A stretch of DNA of 64,000 nt from an uncultured Tolumonas sp. Its GTDB lineage: Bacteria > Pseudomonadota > Gammaproteobacteria > Enterobacterales > Aeromonadaceae. Position numbers and translations under genes: made by a program. The first letter of the stretch is position 1. Each line of letters begins with the position of its first letter. This document shows positions 53,523 to 61,549 of the stretch, piece by piece. The notes under the pieces were generated by a model. The model did no database searches. It saw nothing but the letters and a program-made list of their open reading frames with translations, and had not been told where the DNA came from. Where the stretch lies: assembly GCF_963556105.2 (NCBI RefSeq), contig NZ_OY829944.1, forward strand, positions 429,001 through 493,000, given 5' to 3'.

Positions 53523-53620
53523 TGGATGACTAGGGTTCCGGCTTACTGAGTAAGTGTCTGGTCCGAGAGTTGTCGACCTTCCCTGAAGGTTACACGGCGG
53601 GACAAAAACCCGGGAGACAG
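53523..53620 (+). promoter_or_regulatory. Guanidine-I (ykkC) riboswitch
   Basis: The conserved class I blocks are present in order: CTAGGGTTCCG (53530-53540), CTGGTCCGAGAG (53558-53569) and ACGGCGGGACAAAAACCCGGGAGA (within 53594-53617), with a variable hairpin between the second and third. Class I aptamers bind guanidinium and switch genes on. No terminator is seen between aptamer and gene, so control is probably translational. It lies 56 bases before the ABC transporter gene. Confidence 0.95.
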
Positions 53621-53675
53621 CGGCGCACAGCCATGATCTCTTGTGTTTTAACCACGTGCTCCCAGGGAGGGAACC

Positions 53676-54752
53676 ATGAAAAAATCCACTTTTAGCTCCT
53701 CATTCCGTAAATGGCTGTGTGTTGGCCTGTTACCGGTCTTTTTGTTTGGCTCTGTGCCAGCATTTGCAAAAGAGAAATTCAAAGTAGCCTGGACGATTTA
53801 TGCCGGTTGGATGCCTTGGGATTATGCAGCGCAAAGCGGCATTATCAAAAAATGGGCAGACAAGTACGGTATTGATATTGATGTCGTGCAGGTGAACGAC
53901 TACGTCGAGTCGATCAATCAGTATACCGCCGGTGGTTTTGATGGCTGTGTAATGACCAACATGGATGCGTTGACTATTCCGGCAGCCGGTGGCGTAGATT
54001 CTACTGCGATGATCATTGGTGATTATTCCAATGGTAATGATGGTGTGGTGCTGAAAGGCAAATCCGAGCTGAAAGATATCAAAGGCCAGCCCGTTAATCT
54101 GGTGGAGCTGAGTGTGTCACATTATCTGCTGGCGCGTGCGCTGGAAACGCAGGGCATGAACGAGAAAGACATCAAGATCGTTAACACTTCTGATGCCGAT
54201 ATCGTGTCTGCGTATGCGACTAAAGATGTCACCGCCACCGTGACTTGGAACCCGATGTTGTCAGAGGTTGTTAAACAACCGGGCAGCCACTTGGTGTTTG
54301 ATTCCAGCAAGATCCCCGGTGAAATTCTCGATTTGATGGTAGTCAAAACCGACAAGCTGAAAGCGCATCCGGAATTGGGTAAAGCGCTGGCCGGTGCTTG
54401 GTATGAAGTGATGTACACCATGTCTGGCAATGATGCTAAAGCTAAACAAGCACGTACGGCGATGGCGAAAGCATCGGGCACCGATCTGGCGGGTTACGAT
54501 GCGCAGTTGAAGGCCACCAAAATGTTTTATAACCCGGTTGATGCCTTATCACAGGCGCAGGACCCTCACCTGAAACTGACCATGCAGTTAGTATCGGAAT
54601 TTTCATTGCAGCACGGTTTGCTGGGTGAAAATGCACCGAGCGCTGACTTTATCGGCATCGAAACTCCAGCAGGTATTTACGGCGACAAAAACAATGTGAA
54701 GCTGCGGTTTGACCCAACTTATATGCAAATGGCTGCCGACGGTAAGCTGTGA
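53676..54752 (+). CDS. ABC transporter substrate-binding protein, probable guanidine uptake
   Basis: 358 aa of the NitT/TauT (nitrate/sulfonate/taurine) type. A Sec signal peptide ends near residue 31 (VPAFA), followed by FKVAWTIYAGWMPWDYA and a two-lobed binding fold. GGGAGG precedes the ATG. Such proteins next to urea-carboxylase-type operons were once called urea transporters; the upstream guanidine-I riboswitch and the enzymes downstream make guanidine the more likely ligand. First gene of the transporter set, 24 bases before the permease. Confidence 0.88.
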   Translation: MKKSTFSSSFRKWLCVGLLPVFLFGSVPAFAKEKFKVAWTIYAGWMPWDYAAQSGIIKKWADKYGIDIDVVQVNDYVESINQYTAGGFDGCVMTNMDALTIPAAGGVDSTAMIIGDYSNGNDGVVLKGKSELKDIKGQPVNLVELSVSHYLLARALETQGMNEKDIKIVNTSDADIVSAYATKDVTATVTWNPMLSEVVKQPGSHLVFDSSKIPGEILDLMVVKTDKLKAHPELGKALAGAWYEVMYTMSGNDAKAKQARTAMAKASGTDLAGYDAQLKATKMFYNPVDALSQAQDPHLKLTMQLVSEFSLQHGLLGENAPSADFIGIETPAGIYGDKNNVKLRFDPTYMQMAADGKL

Positions 54753-54776
54753 TCTGCGTTGTAAAGGAGATTGGCA

Positions 54777-55607
54777 ATGGCCCGACTCATTAATCGACAA
54801 CCGGATCGTTTAGGTCGCTGGTTACTGGCACTGTTGCCATTCGTGGTGTTGCTGGTGCTGTATCTGATCAATTCAGAAGCACGTCTGGCTGCAAATCCGA
54901 ATGACAAACTGTTGCCGTCATTCCCGGTGATCTTGGATTCGATTGCGCGCATGGCATTCGAGCCAAGCCGTCGCAGCGGAGAATATCTACTGTGGGCGGA
55001 TACACTTTCCAGCTTGAAGCTCTTGTTGATGGGGGTGGGGATCAGTGCCTTGTTGGGCTTGCTGGTTGGTCTGCTGAATGGCGGTATTCCGCTGTTCCGC
55101 ACACCGGTTTCGCCATTGGTGACAGCGTTGTCGCTGGTGCCACCGATGGCGATCCTGCCGATTTTGTTCATCGTGTTTGGCTTAGGCGATTTGGCGAAAG
55201 TGATGCTGATTGTGATTGGGATCTGCCCGATCCTGATTCGTGATTTACAGCTAAAAACCCTGAGCTTGCCGGAAGAACAGCTGATCAAAGCACAGACCTT
55301 GGGGGCTTCGACCTCGCAGATCTTATTGCGCATGATGCTGCCACAAGTGCTCCCGCGCCTGATCGAAGCCATTCGTCTGACGCTCGGCAGTGCTTGGTTG
55401 TTCTTGATTGCGGCAGAAGCGATCGCGGCAACCGAAGGCTTGGGTTACCGGATCTTCCTCGTGCGTCGTTATCTCGATATGTCGATCATCCTGCCGTATG
55501 TGGTTTGGATCACCTTACTGGCGTTTGCAATGGACTGGATTTTAAAAGTGATCTCGCGGAAAGCCTTTCCGTGGTACTTCGGTCGGAACGGGGAGGCGCA
55601 AGGATGA
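54777..55607 (+). CDS. ABC transporter permease, probable guanidine uptake
   Basis: 276 aa with about six membrane spans and the coupling-loop motif of binding-protein-dependent permeases (KAQTLGASTSQILLRMMLPQVLPRLIEAIRLTLGSAW, EAA box). The ATG at 54777 follows AAGGAGA. The stop overlaps the ATPase start by four bases (ATGA). Confidence 0.92.
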   Translation: MARLINRQPDRLGRWLLALLPFVVLLVLYLINSEARLAANPNDKLLPSFPVILDSIARMAFEPSRRSGEYLLWADTLSSLKLLLMGVGISALLGLLVGLLNGGIPLFRTPVSPLVTALSLVPPMAILPILFIVFGLGDLAKVMLIVIGICPILIRDLQLKTLSLPEEQLIKAQTLGASTSQILLRMMLPQVLPRLIEAIRLTLGSAWLFLIAAEAIAATEGLGYRIFLVRRYLDMSIILPYVVWITLLAFAMDWILKVISRKAFPWYFGRNGEAQG

Positions 55608-56392
55608 ATACCTCAATGCCCATCCTGCAGGCGAAAAATGTCTGGAAAGAATACGGCGATGTCTGTGTGCTGGAACGCATCAACGTCTCTATCAATGCGG
55701 GTGAGTTTGTCACTGTGGTCGGGGCATCCGGCTGTGGCAAAAGCACTTTCTTGAAACTGGTGCTGGGTACGGAAAGCGTGTCGCGTGGCGAGTTGTTGTT
55801 GGATGGTCAGCCGATCCCGCAGGAACCGGATGAACATCGCGGCATCGTGTTCCAGAAATATTCGGTGTTTCCACATCTGACGGTGCTCGGCAACGTCATG
55901 TTGGCAGATGAGTTTGCTCAATCGCCCTTCCTCGGCAAGTTGTTTGGTGCTGCCAAAAAAGCAGCGCAGGAACGCGCAGAAGCCATGTTGGAACGGGTGG
56001 GGTTAAGCCATGCGCTGAACCGTTATCCGAGTGAATTGTCGGGTGGCATGCAGCAACGTCTGGCGATTGCGCAGGCACTGATGAAAAAGCCACGTATTTT
56101 GCTGCTTGATGAACCGTTTGGTGCGCTAGATCCGGGGATCCGTGGTGACATGCACCAACTCATTCGCGAGCTGTGGTTACAGCAACAACTGACCATTTTT
56201 ATGGTGACGCACGACCTGAAAGAGGGCTTTGCGTTGGGCAGCCGACTCTGGGTGTTTGATAAGACCCGTCATGATCCGCAGTCGCCACAACGCTATGGCG
56301 CGCAAATTACTTATGACATTCCTTTACAGGGTGGAAAGCTGAACGCTGAACATGCGGCGCTGCTTCCACCACCAGAAAAAACGGAGCAATAA
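55604..56392 (+). CDS. ABC transporter ATP-binding protein, probable guanidine uptake
   Basis: 262 aa with Walker A GASGCGKST, Q-loop FQKYSVFPHL, signature LSGGMQQR, Walker B ILLLDEPFGALD and H-loop VTHD, all intact. It powers the permease before it. It overlaps that gene by four bases and ends one base before cgdA. Confidence 0.95.
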   Translation: MNTSMPILQAKNVWKEYGDVCVLERINVSINAGEFVTVVGASGCGKSTFLKLVLGTESVSRGELLLDGQPIPQEPDEHRGIVFQKYSVFPHLTVLGNVMLADEFAQSPFLGKLFGAAKKAAQERAEAMLERVGLSHALNRYPSELSGGMQQRLAIAQALMKKPRILLLDEPFGALDPGIRGDMHQLIRELWLQQQLTIFMVTHDLKEGFALGSRLWVFDKTRHDPQSPQRYGAQITYDIPLQGGKLNAEHAALLPPPEKTEQ

Positions 56393-56393
56393 C

Positions 56394-57116
56394 ATGGCCG
56401 AATTACTGTATGAAGATTCGCTGCCGGGTGGCAGCCACTGGTCGCTGGTGATGCCTGCGGGCTCACTGCTGAAAATTACCGATGTGGAAGGTGGAGCCAA
56501 CGTCGGCATGCTGTTCTACAACCCACGTAACCTGCTGGAGCGTTACAACGCGCCCGATACCTTGAAGTGCCAGCACACATTCAAACTGACGACGGGTCAT
56601 TGTCTGTATTCCGATATGGGTCGTATTTTCTGCTCGATCGTGCAGGACGATACCGGTTGGATCGACTCCGTTGCTGGGACCACCAACAAAGCAAAAGTAG
56701 CGGCGCGTTGGGGCGAACGTGATTACCAGCATCAACGCAATCTGTGGAAACAAAACGGTTATGACAGCTTCTTGGTGGAAGTGGCGAAATATGGCTTAGG
56801 TGCTCGCGATCTGGCGGCGAACCTGAACCTGTTTAGCAAAGTGTTCACCGATGAAGAAGGCAACATGAAGTTTGCGGAAGGTCATTCGAAAGCAGGTGAC
56901 ACCATCATGCTGCGTTTTGAAATGGAAACGCTGGTGGTGTTTAACACTTGTCCTCATCCGATGGATCCAGCCACTGAATATCCTCGCAAACCCATTCAGT
57001 ACGCACTGTATAAAGCCGATCCGGTTGCGGAAGATGATGTCTGCCGGATTTCTCGCCCTGAAAATGGTCGTGGGTTTGAAAATACCCGTCGTTATGTTTG
57101 CTGCGCTGGTCACTAA
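56394..57116 (+). CDS. cgdA: Carboxyguanidine deiminase subunit A (DUF1989)
   Basis: 240 aa, DUF1989 family, formerly urea carboxylase-associated protein 2. The region GLGARDLAANLNLFSKVF followed by cysteine-containing VVFNTCPHPMDP is typical and may bind metal. In bacteria studied for guanidine use, CgdA and CgdB together remove an imino group from carboxyguanidine to give allophanate. One base separates it from the ATPase gene. Confidence 0.88.
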   Translation: MAELLYEDSLPGGSHWSLVMPAGSLLKITDVEGGANVGMLFYNPRNLLERYNAPDTLKCQHTFKLTTGHCLYSDMGRIFCSIVQDDTGWIDSVAGTTNKAKVAARWGERDYQHQRNLWKQNGYDSFLVEVAKYGLGARDLAANLNLFSKVFTDEEGNMKFAEGHSKAGDTIMLRFEMETLVVFNTCPHPMDPATEYPRKPIQYALYKADPVAEDDVCRISRPENGRGFENTRRYVCCAGH

Positions 57117-57128
57117 GGAGCTTTGGTT

Positions 57129-57767
57129 ATGATGAAGGAAAGTTTACTGAACCCTACCGATGTGGCGTATCGCGAAACCGTGATGGCAGGTGATTACTGG
57201 ATGAAAGTGGTCAAAGCGGGGCAGACCATTCGTATTGTCGATCTGGAAGGCAACCAAGCGGCAGACACGTTGTTTTATTCCGCGGCAAACCCAGCCGAGC
57301 GGTATAGCGCGGTTGATACCATCCGTGAGCAAGGTAATGTTTATCTGTCTGCGGGCACCATGTTGATGACCAACGAATGCAACCCGATGCTGGAAATCGT
57401 CGCGGATACCTGTGGTCGTCATGACACCTTAGGTGGCGCGTGTGCGACGGAAAGTAACCAGGTGCGTTATGACCTTGGCAAAAAACACATGCATGCTTGT
57501 CGTGACAGCTGGTTACTGGCGGTGACAGAAAACCCAGAGTTTGGCATGAGCAAACGCGATATCACGCACAACATCAACTTCTTCATGAACGTGCCAATTA
57601 CCGCAGAAGGTGGTTTGACGTTTGCCGATGGCATCAGTGCGCCGGGTAAATATGTCGAACTGAAAGCGCAGATGGATGTCATTGTGCTGATTTCGAACTG
57701 CCCGCAATTGAATAACCCATGTAATGCCTACAACCCAACACCGGTTGAAGTTTTAGTCTGGAATTAA
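57129..57767 (+). CDS. cgdB: Carboxyguanidine deiminase subunit B (DUF1989)
   Basis: 212 aa, the second DUF1989 protein, formerly urea carboxylase-associated protein 1. Visible motifs are [41 protein letters not shown] and [29 protein letters not shown] lies eight bases before the ATG at 57129. Partner of CgdA. The next gene begins after a 177-base gap holding a second riboswitch. Confidence 0.88.
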   Translation: MMKESLLNPTDVAYRETVMAGDYWMKVVKAGQTIRIVDLEGNQAADTLFYSAANPAERYSAVDTIREQGNVYLSAGTMLMTNECNPMLEIVADTCGRHDTLGGACATESNQVRYDLGKKHMHACRDSWLLAVTENPEFGMSKRDITHNINFFMNVPITAEGGLTFADGISAPGKYVELKAQMDVIVLISNCPQLNNPCNAYNPTPVEVLVWN

Positions 57768-57770
57768 ACT

Positions 57771-57808
57771 ATATATCCCAAAGCAATTGATGATGCAGGA
57801 AGGCGACA
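57771..57808 (+). repeat. ERIC-like half element
   Basis: 38 bases (ATATATCCCAAAG..., then GATGCAGGAAGGCGAC) resemble the end of an ERIC element and of the copy at 6787-6914 read from its other end. The central palindrome and the other end are missing. By eye roughly three quarters of positions agree. Confidence 0.45.
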
Positions 57809-57848
57809 GACAGCAACGGCAACATCAAGTGAGAAGGGAAATTGAGCA

Positions 57849-57894
57849 CAAGGACGACCTTGATCCGCTCCCTGTTTTTCGCGGGACGACCCGC
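57849..57894 (+). promoter_or_regulatory. Guanidine-II (mini-ykkC) riboswitch
   Basis: Two 5 bp hairpins, each closed by an ACGA tetraloop: CAAGG-ACGA-CCTTG (57849-57862) and GCGGG-ACGA-CCCGC (57881-57894), joined by an 18-nt linker. This is the full definition of the mini-ykkC/guanidine-II class, whose loops kiss when guanidinium is bound. It lies 50 bases before the carboxylase gene. Confidence 0.93.
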
Positions 57895-57944
57895 AGTCTG
57901 ACGGAACAAATGCGTCTCCGGCAGCCTTGAACAGAGTTAGACCT

Positions 57945-60900
57945 ATGTTCAATAAAGTATTGATTGCCAACCGCGGCGCGATTGCCTGCCGAATTATCCG
58001 CACCCTGAAAGAAATGGGTGTTGGTTCAGTTGCTGTTTACAGCGAAGCGGATGCGGACAGCCGCCATGTTTTAGATGCGGACGAAGCCTGGTCTCTCGGT
58101 GAAGGGGCTGCCGCACAGACTTATCTCGACCAGAACAAACTGATTACCATTGCCAAACAAACCGGCGCGCAGGCGATCCACCCTGGTTATGGTTTCCTCA
58201 GTGAAAACCCAGATTTTGCCCGTCGTTGTGTTGACGAAGGGCTAGTGTTTTTAGGCCCGACACCGGAACAGATGGTGGCATTTGGTCTGAAACACGAAGC
58301 GCGTGCACTGGCTGAAGCGGCGCATGTGCCACTGCTGCCGGGTACGGGCTTACTGACTTCTTTAGAAGAAGCACTCGAAAAGGCTGAAACCATTGGTTAC
58401 CCGGTCATGCTGAAAAGCACCGCAGGTGGTGGTGGTATCGGCATGCAGCGTTGTTATAGCGCCGAAGAACTGACCGGTGCTTATGCCTCGGTCAAACGTC
58501 TGTCTGAGAACAATTTTAGTAATGGAGGCATGTTCCTCGAGAAGTTCATCGAACGCGCCCGTCATATCGAAGTGCAGCTGTTTGGTGACGGTCAGGGCAA
58601 GGTGATCGCCATTGGCGAACGTGACTGTTCAGCGCAACGCCGTAACCAGAAAGTCATCGAAGAATGCCCTGCACCGAATTTATTGGAAGAAATCCGTCAG
58701 GCATTACAGCAAACCGCAGTGAAACTGGGTCAGCAGGTAAAATATCGCAGTGCGGGCACGGTGGAATATGTCTATGACGATGCCAGCGGTGCCTTCTATT
58801 TCCTCGAAGTGAACACTCGTCTGCAAGTGGAACATGGTGTCACCGAGCAGGTGTATGGTGTGGATCTGGTGCGCTGGATGATTGAATTGGGTGCCGGTGA
58901 TTTAGCGCCATTGGACAGTCTGGCAAAAGGGCTAACCTCCAAAGGGCATGCGATCCAGGTACGTTTGTACGCCGAAGACCCAGCGAAAAACTTCCGCCCA
59001 AGTGCTGGTCTCATCAGTGCGGTGCAGTTCCCGCAACAGGATCGTCAATCGTGCCGTATCGACCATTGGCTGGATGCCGGTCTTGAAGTTCCGCCATTTT
59101 TTGATCCGATGTTGGCAAAACTCATTGCTTGGTCGGGCTCGCGTGAGCAAACCATCTCAACGCTGCTGACCATGCTGCATGACAGCACGGTGTATGGCAT
59201 TGAAACCAATAAAGAATACCTCAGCGCGCTGCTTAACAGTGATGTCGTGCAACAGGGCAAAGTGCTGACTCGCACGCTGAATGAGTTCAGTTATGAACCC
59301 TCCACCATTGATGTGCTTTCTGGCGGGACACAAACCACCATTCAGGATTTCCCCGGCCGTGTGGGTTACTGGGATATCGGGGTGCCACCGTCTGGCCCGA
59401 TGGATAACTGGTCGTTCCGTTTGGGTAACCGTCTGCTGAACAATGATGCAGAGACGGCAGGTCTGGAAATTACGCTGTCGGGTCCAACCCTGAAATTTAA
59501 TACGGTACGTCAGATCGTGCTGACAGGTGCCACCATCGATGCCAAGTTGGATGGTGAAGCATTGCCAATGTGGCAGGTAGTCACTGTGCCTGCTGGTGCA
59601 ACCCTGCAACTCGGTAAAGTCGCAACAGCGGGGGCGCGCAGTTATCTGCTGTTGGCGGGTGGCATTGATTGCCCACATTATCTCGGCAGTCGTTCGACCT
59701 TTACGTTGGGTCAGTTTGGTGGCCATGTGGGGCGTTCGATTCAGGCAGGGGATGTACTGCATCTGCCAGTCGCAGCAACTCCGGTGGCAGAACAATCACT
59801 GCCCGCGGCATTACAGCCAGCGATTACGAATACTTGGGAACTGCGCGTGATTTATGGTCCGCACGGTGCGCCTGATTTCTTTACTGACCACGATATCGAC
59901 ACCTTCTTCGCAACCGATTACGAAGTGCACTACAACTCGAGTCGCACTGGTGTGCGCTTGATTGGGCCAAAACCGGAATGGGCGCGTGCCGATGGTGGCG
60001 AGGCAGGGTTACATCCATCGAACCTGCATGACAATGCTTATGCGATTGGTACGGTCGATTTCACTGGGGACATGCCGGTCATTCTGGGGCCAGATGGTCC
60101 GAGTCTGGGTGGTTTCGTCTGTCCGGCTACCCTCGTCAAAGCCGATCTGTGGAAAATGGGCCAGCTGAAAGCAGGGGACAAAGTTCGCTTCATTCCGATC
60201 TCCATTGCGGATGCCGAAGTGCTGGATCGCGCACAACTGGCGGAGCTGGAAAGCCTGACGGCACAACCCGTGTCTGTCGCCGTTGCACCACCAACCACAC
60301 CGATCCTGAAAACACTGCCAGCGGAAAAGTATGGTGAGAAAGTGGTCTATCGCCCCAGTGGCGATGACTATCTGCTGGTGGAATATGGCACACAGGTGCT
60401 CGATATCCGTCTGCGTTTCCGTGCGCATGCGCTGATGCTGTGGTTGCAGGAAGCTGACATCGACGGCGTGTTGGAACTGACACCGGGTATTCGTTCGCTG
60501 CAAATTCATTACGATAATCTGCAACTGCCGCTGACGCGTTTACTGGAATTGCTGGAACAGGCGGAAAGTGAACTGACCGATATTGAGCAGATCACTGTGC
60601 CTGCGCGAATCGTTCATCTGCCGCTGTCTTGGGATGATGAAGCCACCCGTCTGGCGATCCGTAAATACGACGAACTGGTGCGGAAAGATGCGCCTTGGTG
60701 TCCATCGAACATTGAATTCATCCGTCGTATCAATGGCCTTGATTCGATTGAACAGGTCAAAGAAATTGTCTTTAACGCCAACTATCTGGTCATGGGCTTA
60801 GGCGATGTCTATCTCGGTGCGCCGGTGGCAACGCCGCTCGATCCGCGTCATCGCTTGGTTACCACCAAATACAACCCGGCGCGCACCTGGACGCCAGAAA

Positions 60901-61547
60901 ATGCGGTCGGGATTGGGGGCGCCTATCTGTGTGTTTACGGCATGGAAGGTCCGGGCGGTTATCAGTTTGTGGGTCGAACCTTGCAGATGTGGAACCGCTA
61001 TCGTCAGACAGCAGAATTCAGCCAACCATGGCTGCTGCGCTTCTTCGATCAGATCAAATTTTACGAAGTGGATGCAGATGAGCTACTGCGGATTCGTCGT
61101 GAATTCCCGCGGGGTCGTTACCCAATCCAAATCGAAGAGATCCAATTCTCACTGGCCGATTACAACAAGCTGGTGGATGAACACGCCGACAAAATTCTCG
61201 TAGCGAAAGAGCGTCAGCAAACGGCATTTGAGGCCGAGCGTCAACGCTGGATCGAAAGCGGACAAGCGAACTTCTCTGCCGATAGCGACATGATGATCGA
61301 AACCGGTGAGGAAGAAGCATTACCGGATCATCACAAAGCGGTGGAAAGTCTGGTCTCTGGCAACGTCTGGCAGGTTTTGGTCGAAGCAGGCCAAACCATC
61401 AAAGCCGGTCAGCCGTTGCTCATCATCGAATCGATGAAAATGGAAATTGAAGTGTTGGCCCCGCATGCCGGAGTGGTCATTAATGTATGTCGTGAAGCCG
61501 GCCAACAAGTGCGTGCAGGACAACGCTTACTGGTATTAGGGGAATAA
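57945..61547 (+). CDS. Biotin-dependent guanidine carboxylase (urea carboxylase family)
   Basis: 1200 aa, full length for the family. An N-terminal biotin carboxylase (IANRGAIACRIIRTLKEMG, ATP-grasp loop STAGGGGIG) occupies about residues 1-450. It is followed by the KipA/KipI-like carboxyltransferase domains (GGTQTTIQDFPGRVGYWDIGVPPSGPMD; NPARTWTPENAVGIGGAYLCVYGMEGPGGYQFVG) and a C-terminal biotin carrier domain with the biotinylated lysine near 1165 (IIESMKMEIE). It carboxylates guanidine (or urea) with ATP and bicarbonate. Two guanidine riboswitches and cgdAB nearby favour guanidine. BirA at 28261 should attach the biotin. Confidence 0.93.
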   Translation: MFNKVLIANRGAIACRIIRTLKEMGVGSVAVYSEADADSRHVLDADEAWSLGEGAAAQTYLDQNKLITIAKQTGAQAIHPGYGFLSENPDFARRCVDEGLVFLGPTPEQMVAFGLKHEARALAEAAHVPLLPGTGLLTSLEEALEKAETIGYPVMLKSTAGGGGIGMQRCYSAEELTGAYASVKRLSENNFSNGGMFLEKFIERARHIEVQLFGDGQGKVIAIGERDCSAQRRNQKVIEECPAPNLLEEIRQALQQTAVKLGQQVKYRSAGTVEYVYDDASGAFYFLEVNTRLQVEHGVTEQVYGVDLVRWMIELGAGDLAPLDSLAKGLTSKGHAIQVRLYAEDPAKNFRPSAGLISAVQFPQQDRQSCRIDHWLDAGLEVPPFFDPMLAKLIAWSGSREQTISTLLTMLHDSTVYGIETNKEYLSALLNSDVVQQGKVLTRTLNEFSYEPSTIDVLSGGTQTTIQDFPGRVGYWDIGVPPSGPMDNWSFRLGNRLLNNDAETAGLEITLSGPTLKFNTVRQIVLTGATIDAKLDGEALPMWQVVTVPAGATLQLGKVATAGARSYLLLAGGIDCPHYLGSRSTFTLGQFGGHVGRSIQAGDVLHLPVAATPVAEQSLPAALQPAITNTWELRVIYGPHGAPDFFTDHDIDTFFATDYEVHYNSSRTGVRLIGPKPEWARADGGEAGLHPSNLHDNAYAIGTVDFTGDMPVILGPDGPSLGGFVCPATLVKADLWKMGQLKAGDKVRFIPISIADAEVLDRAQLAELESLTAQPVSVAVAPPTTPILKTLPAEKYGEKVVYRPSGDDYLLVEYGTQVLDIRLRFRAHALMLWLQEADIDGVLELTPGIRSLQIHYDNLQLPLTRLLELLEQAESELTDIEQITVPARIVHLPLSWDDEATRLAIRKYDELVRKDAPWCPSNIEFIRRINGLDSIEQVKEIVFNANYLVMGLGDVYLGAPVATPLDPRHRLVTTKYNPARTWTPENAVGIGGAYLCVYGMEGPGGYQFVGRTLQMWNRYRQTAEFSQPWLLRFFDQIKFYEVDADELLRIRREFPRGRYPIQIEEIQFSLADYNKLVDEHADKILVAKERQQTAFEAERQRWIESGQANFSADSDMMIETGEEEALPDHHKAVESLVSGNVWQVLVEAGQTIKAGQPLLIIESMKMEIEVLAPHAGVVINVCREAGQQVRAGQRLLVLGE

Positions 61548-61549
61548 TT

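Noticed and set aside
55394-56392. 332-residue form of the ABC ATPase
   Set aside because: The extra N-terminus overlaps the permease out of frame; the ATGA overlap start at 55604 gives the normal family length.
57849-57894. Two-hairpin element as a transcription terminator
   Set aside because: The 5 bp hairpins share ACGA loops and have no T tails; this is the guanidine-II riboswitch pattern.
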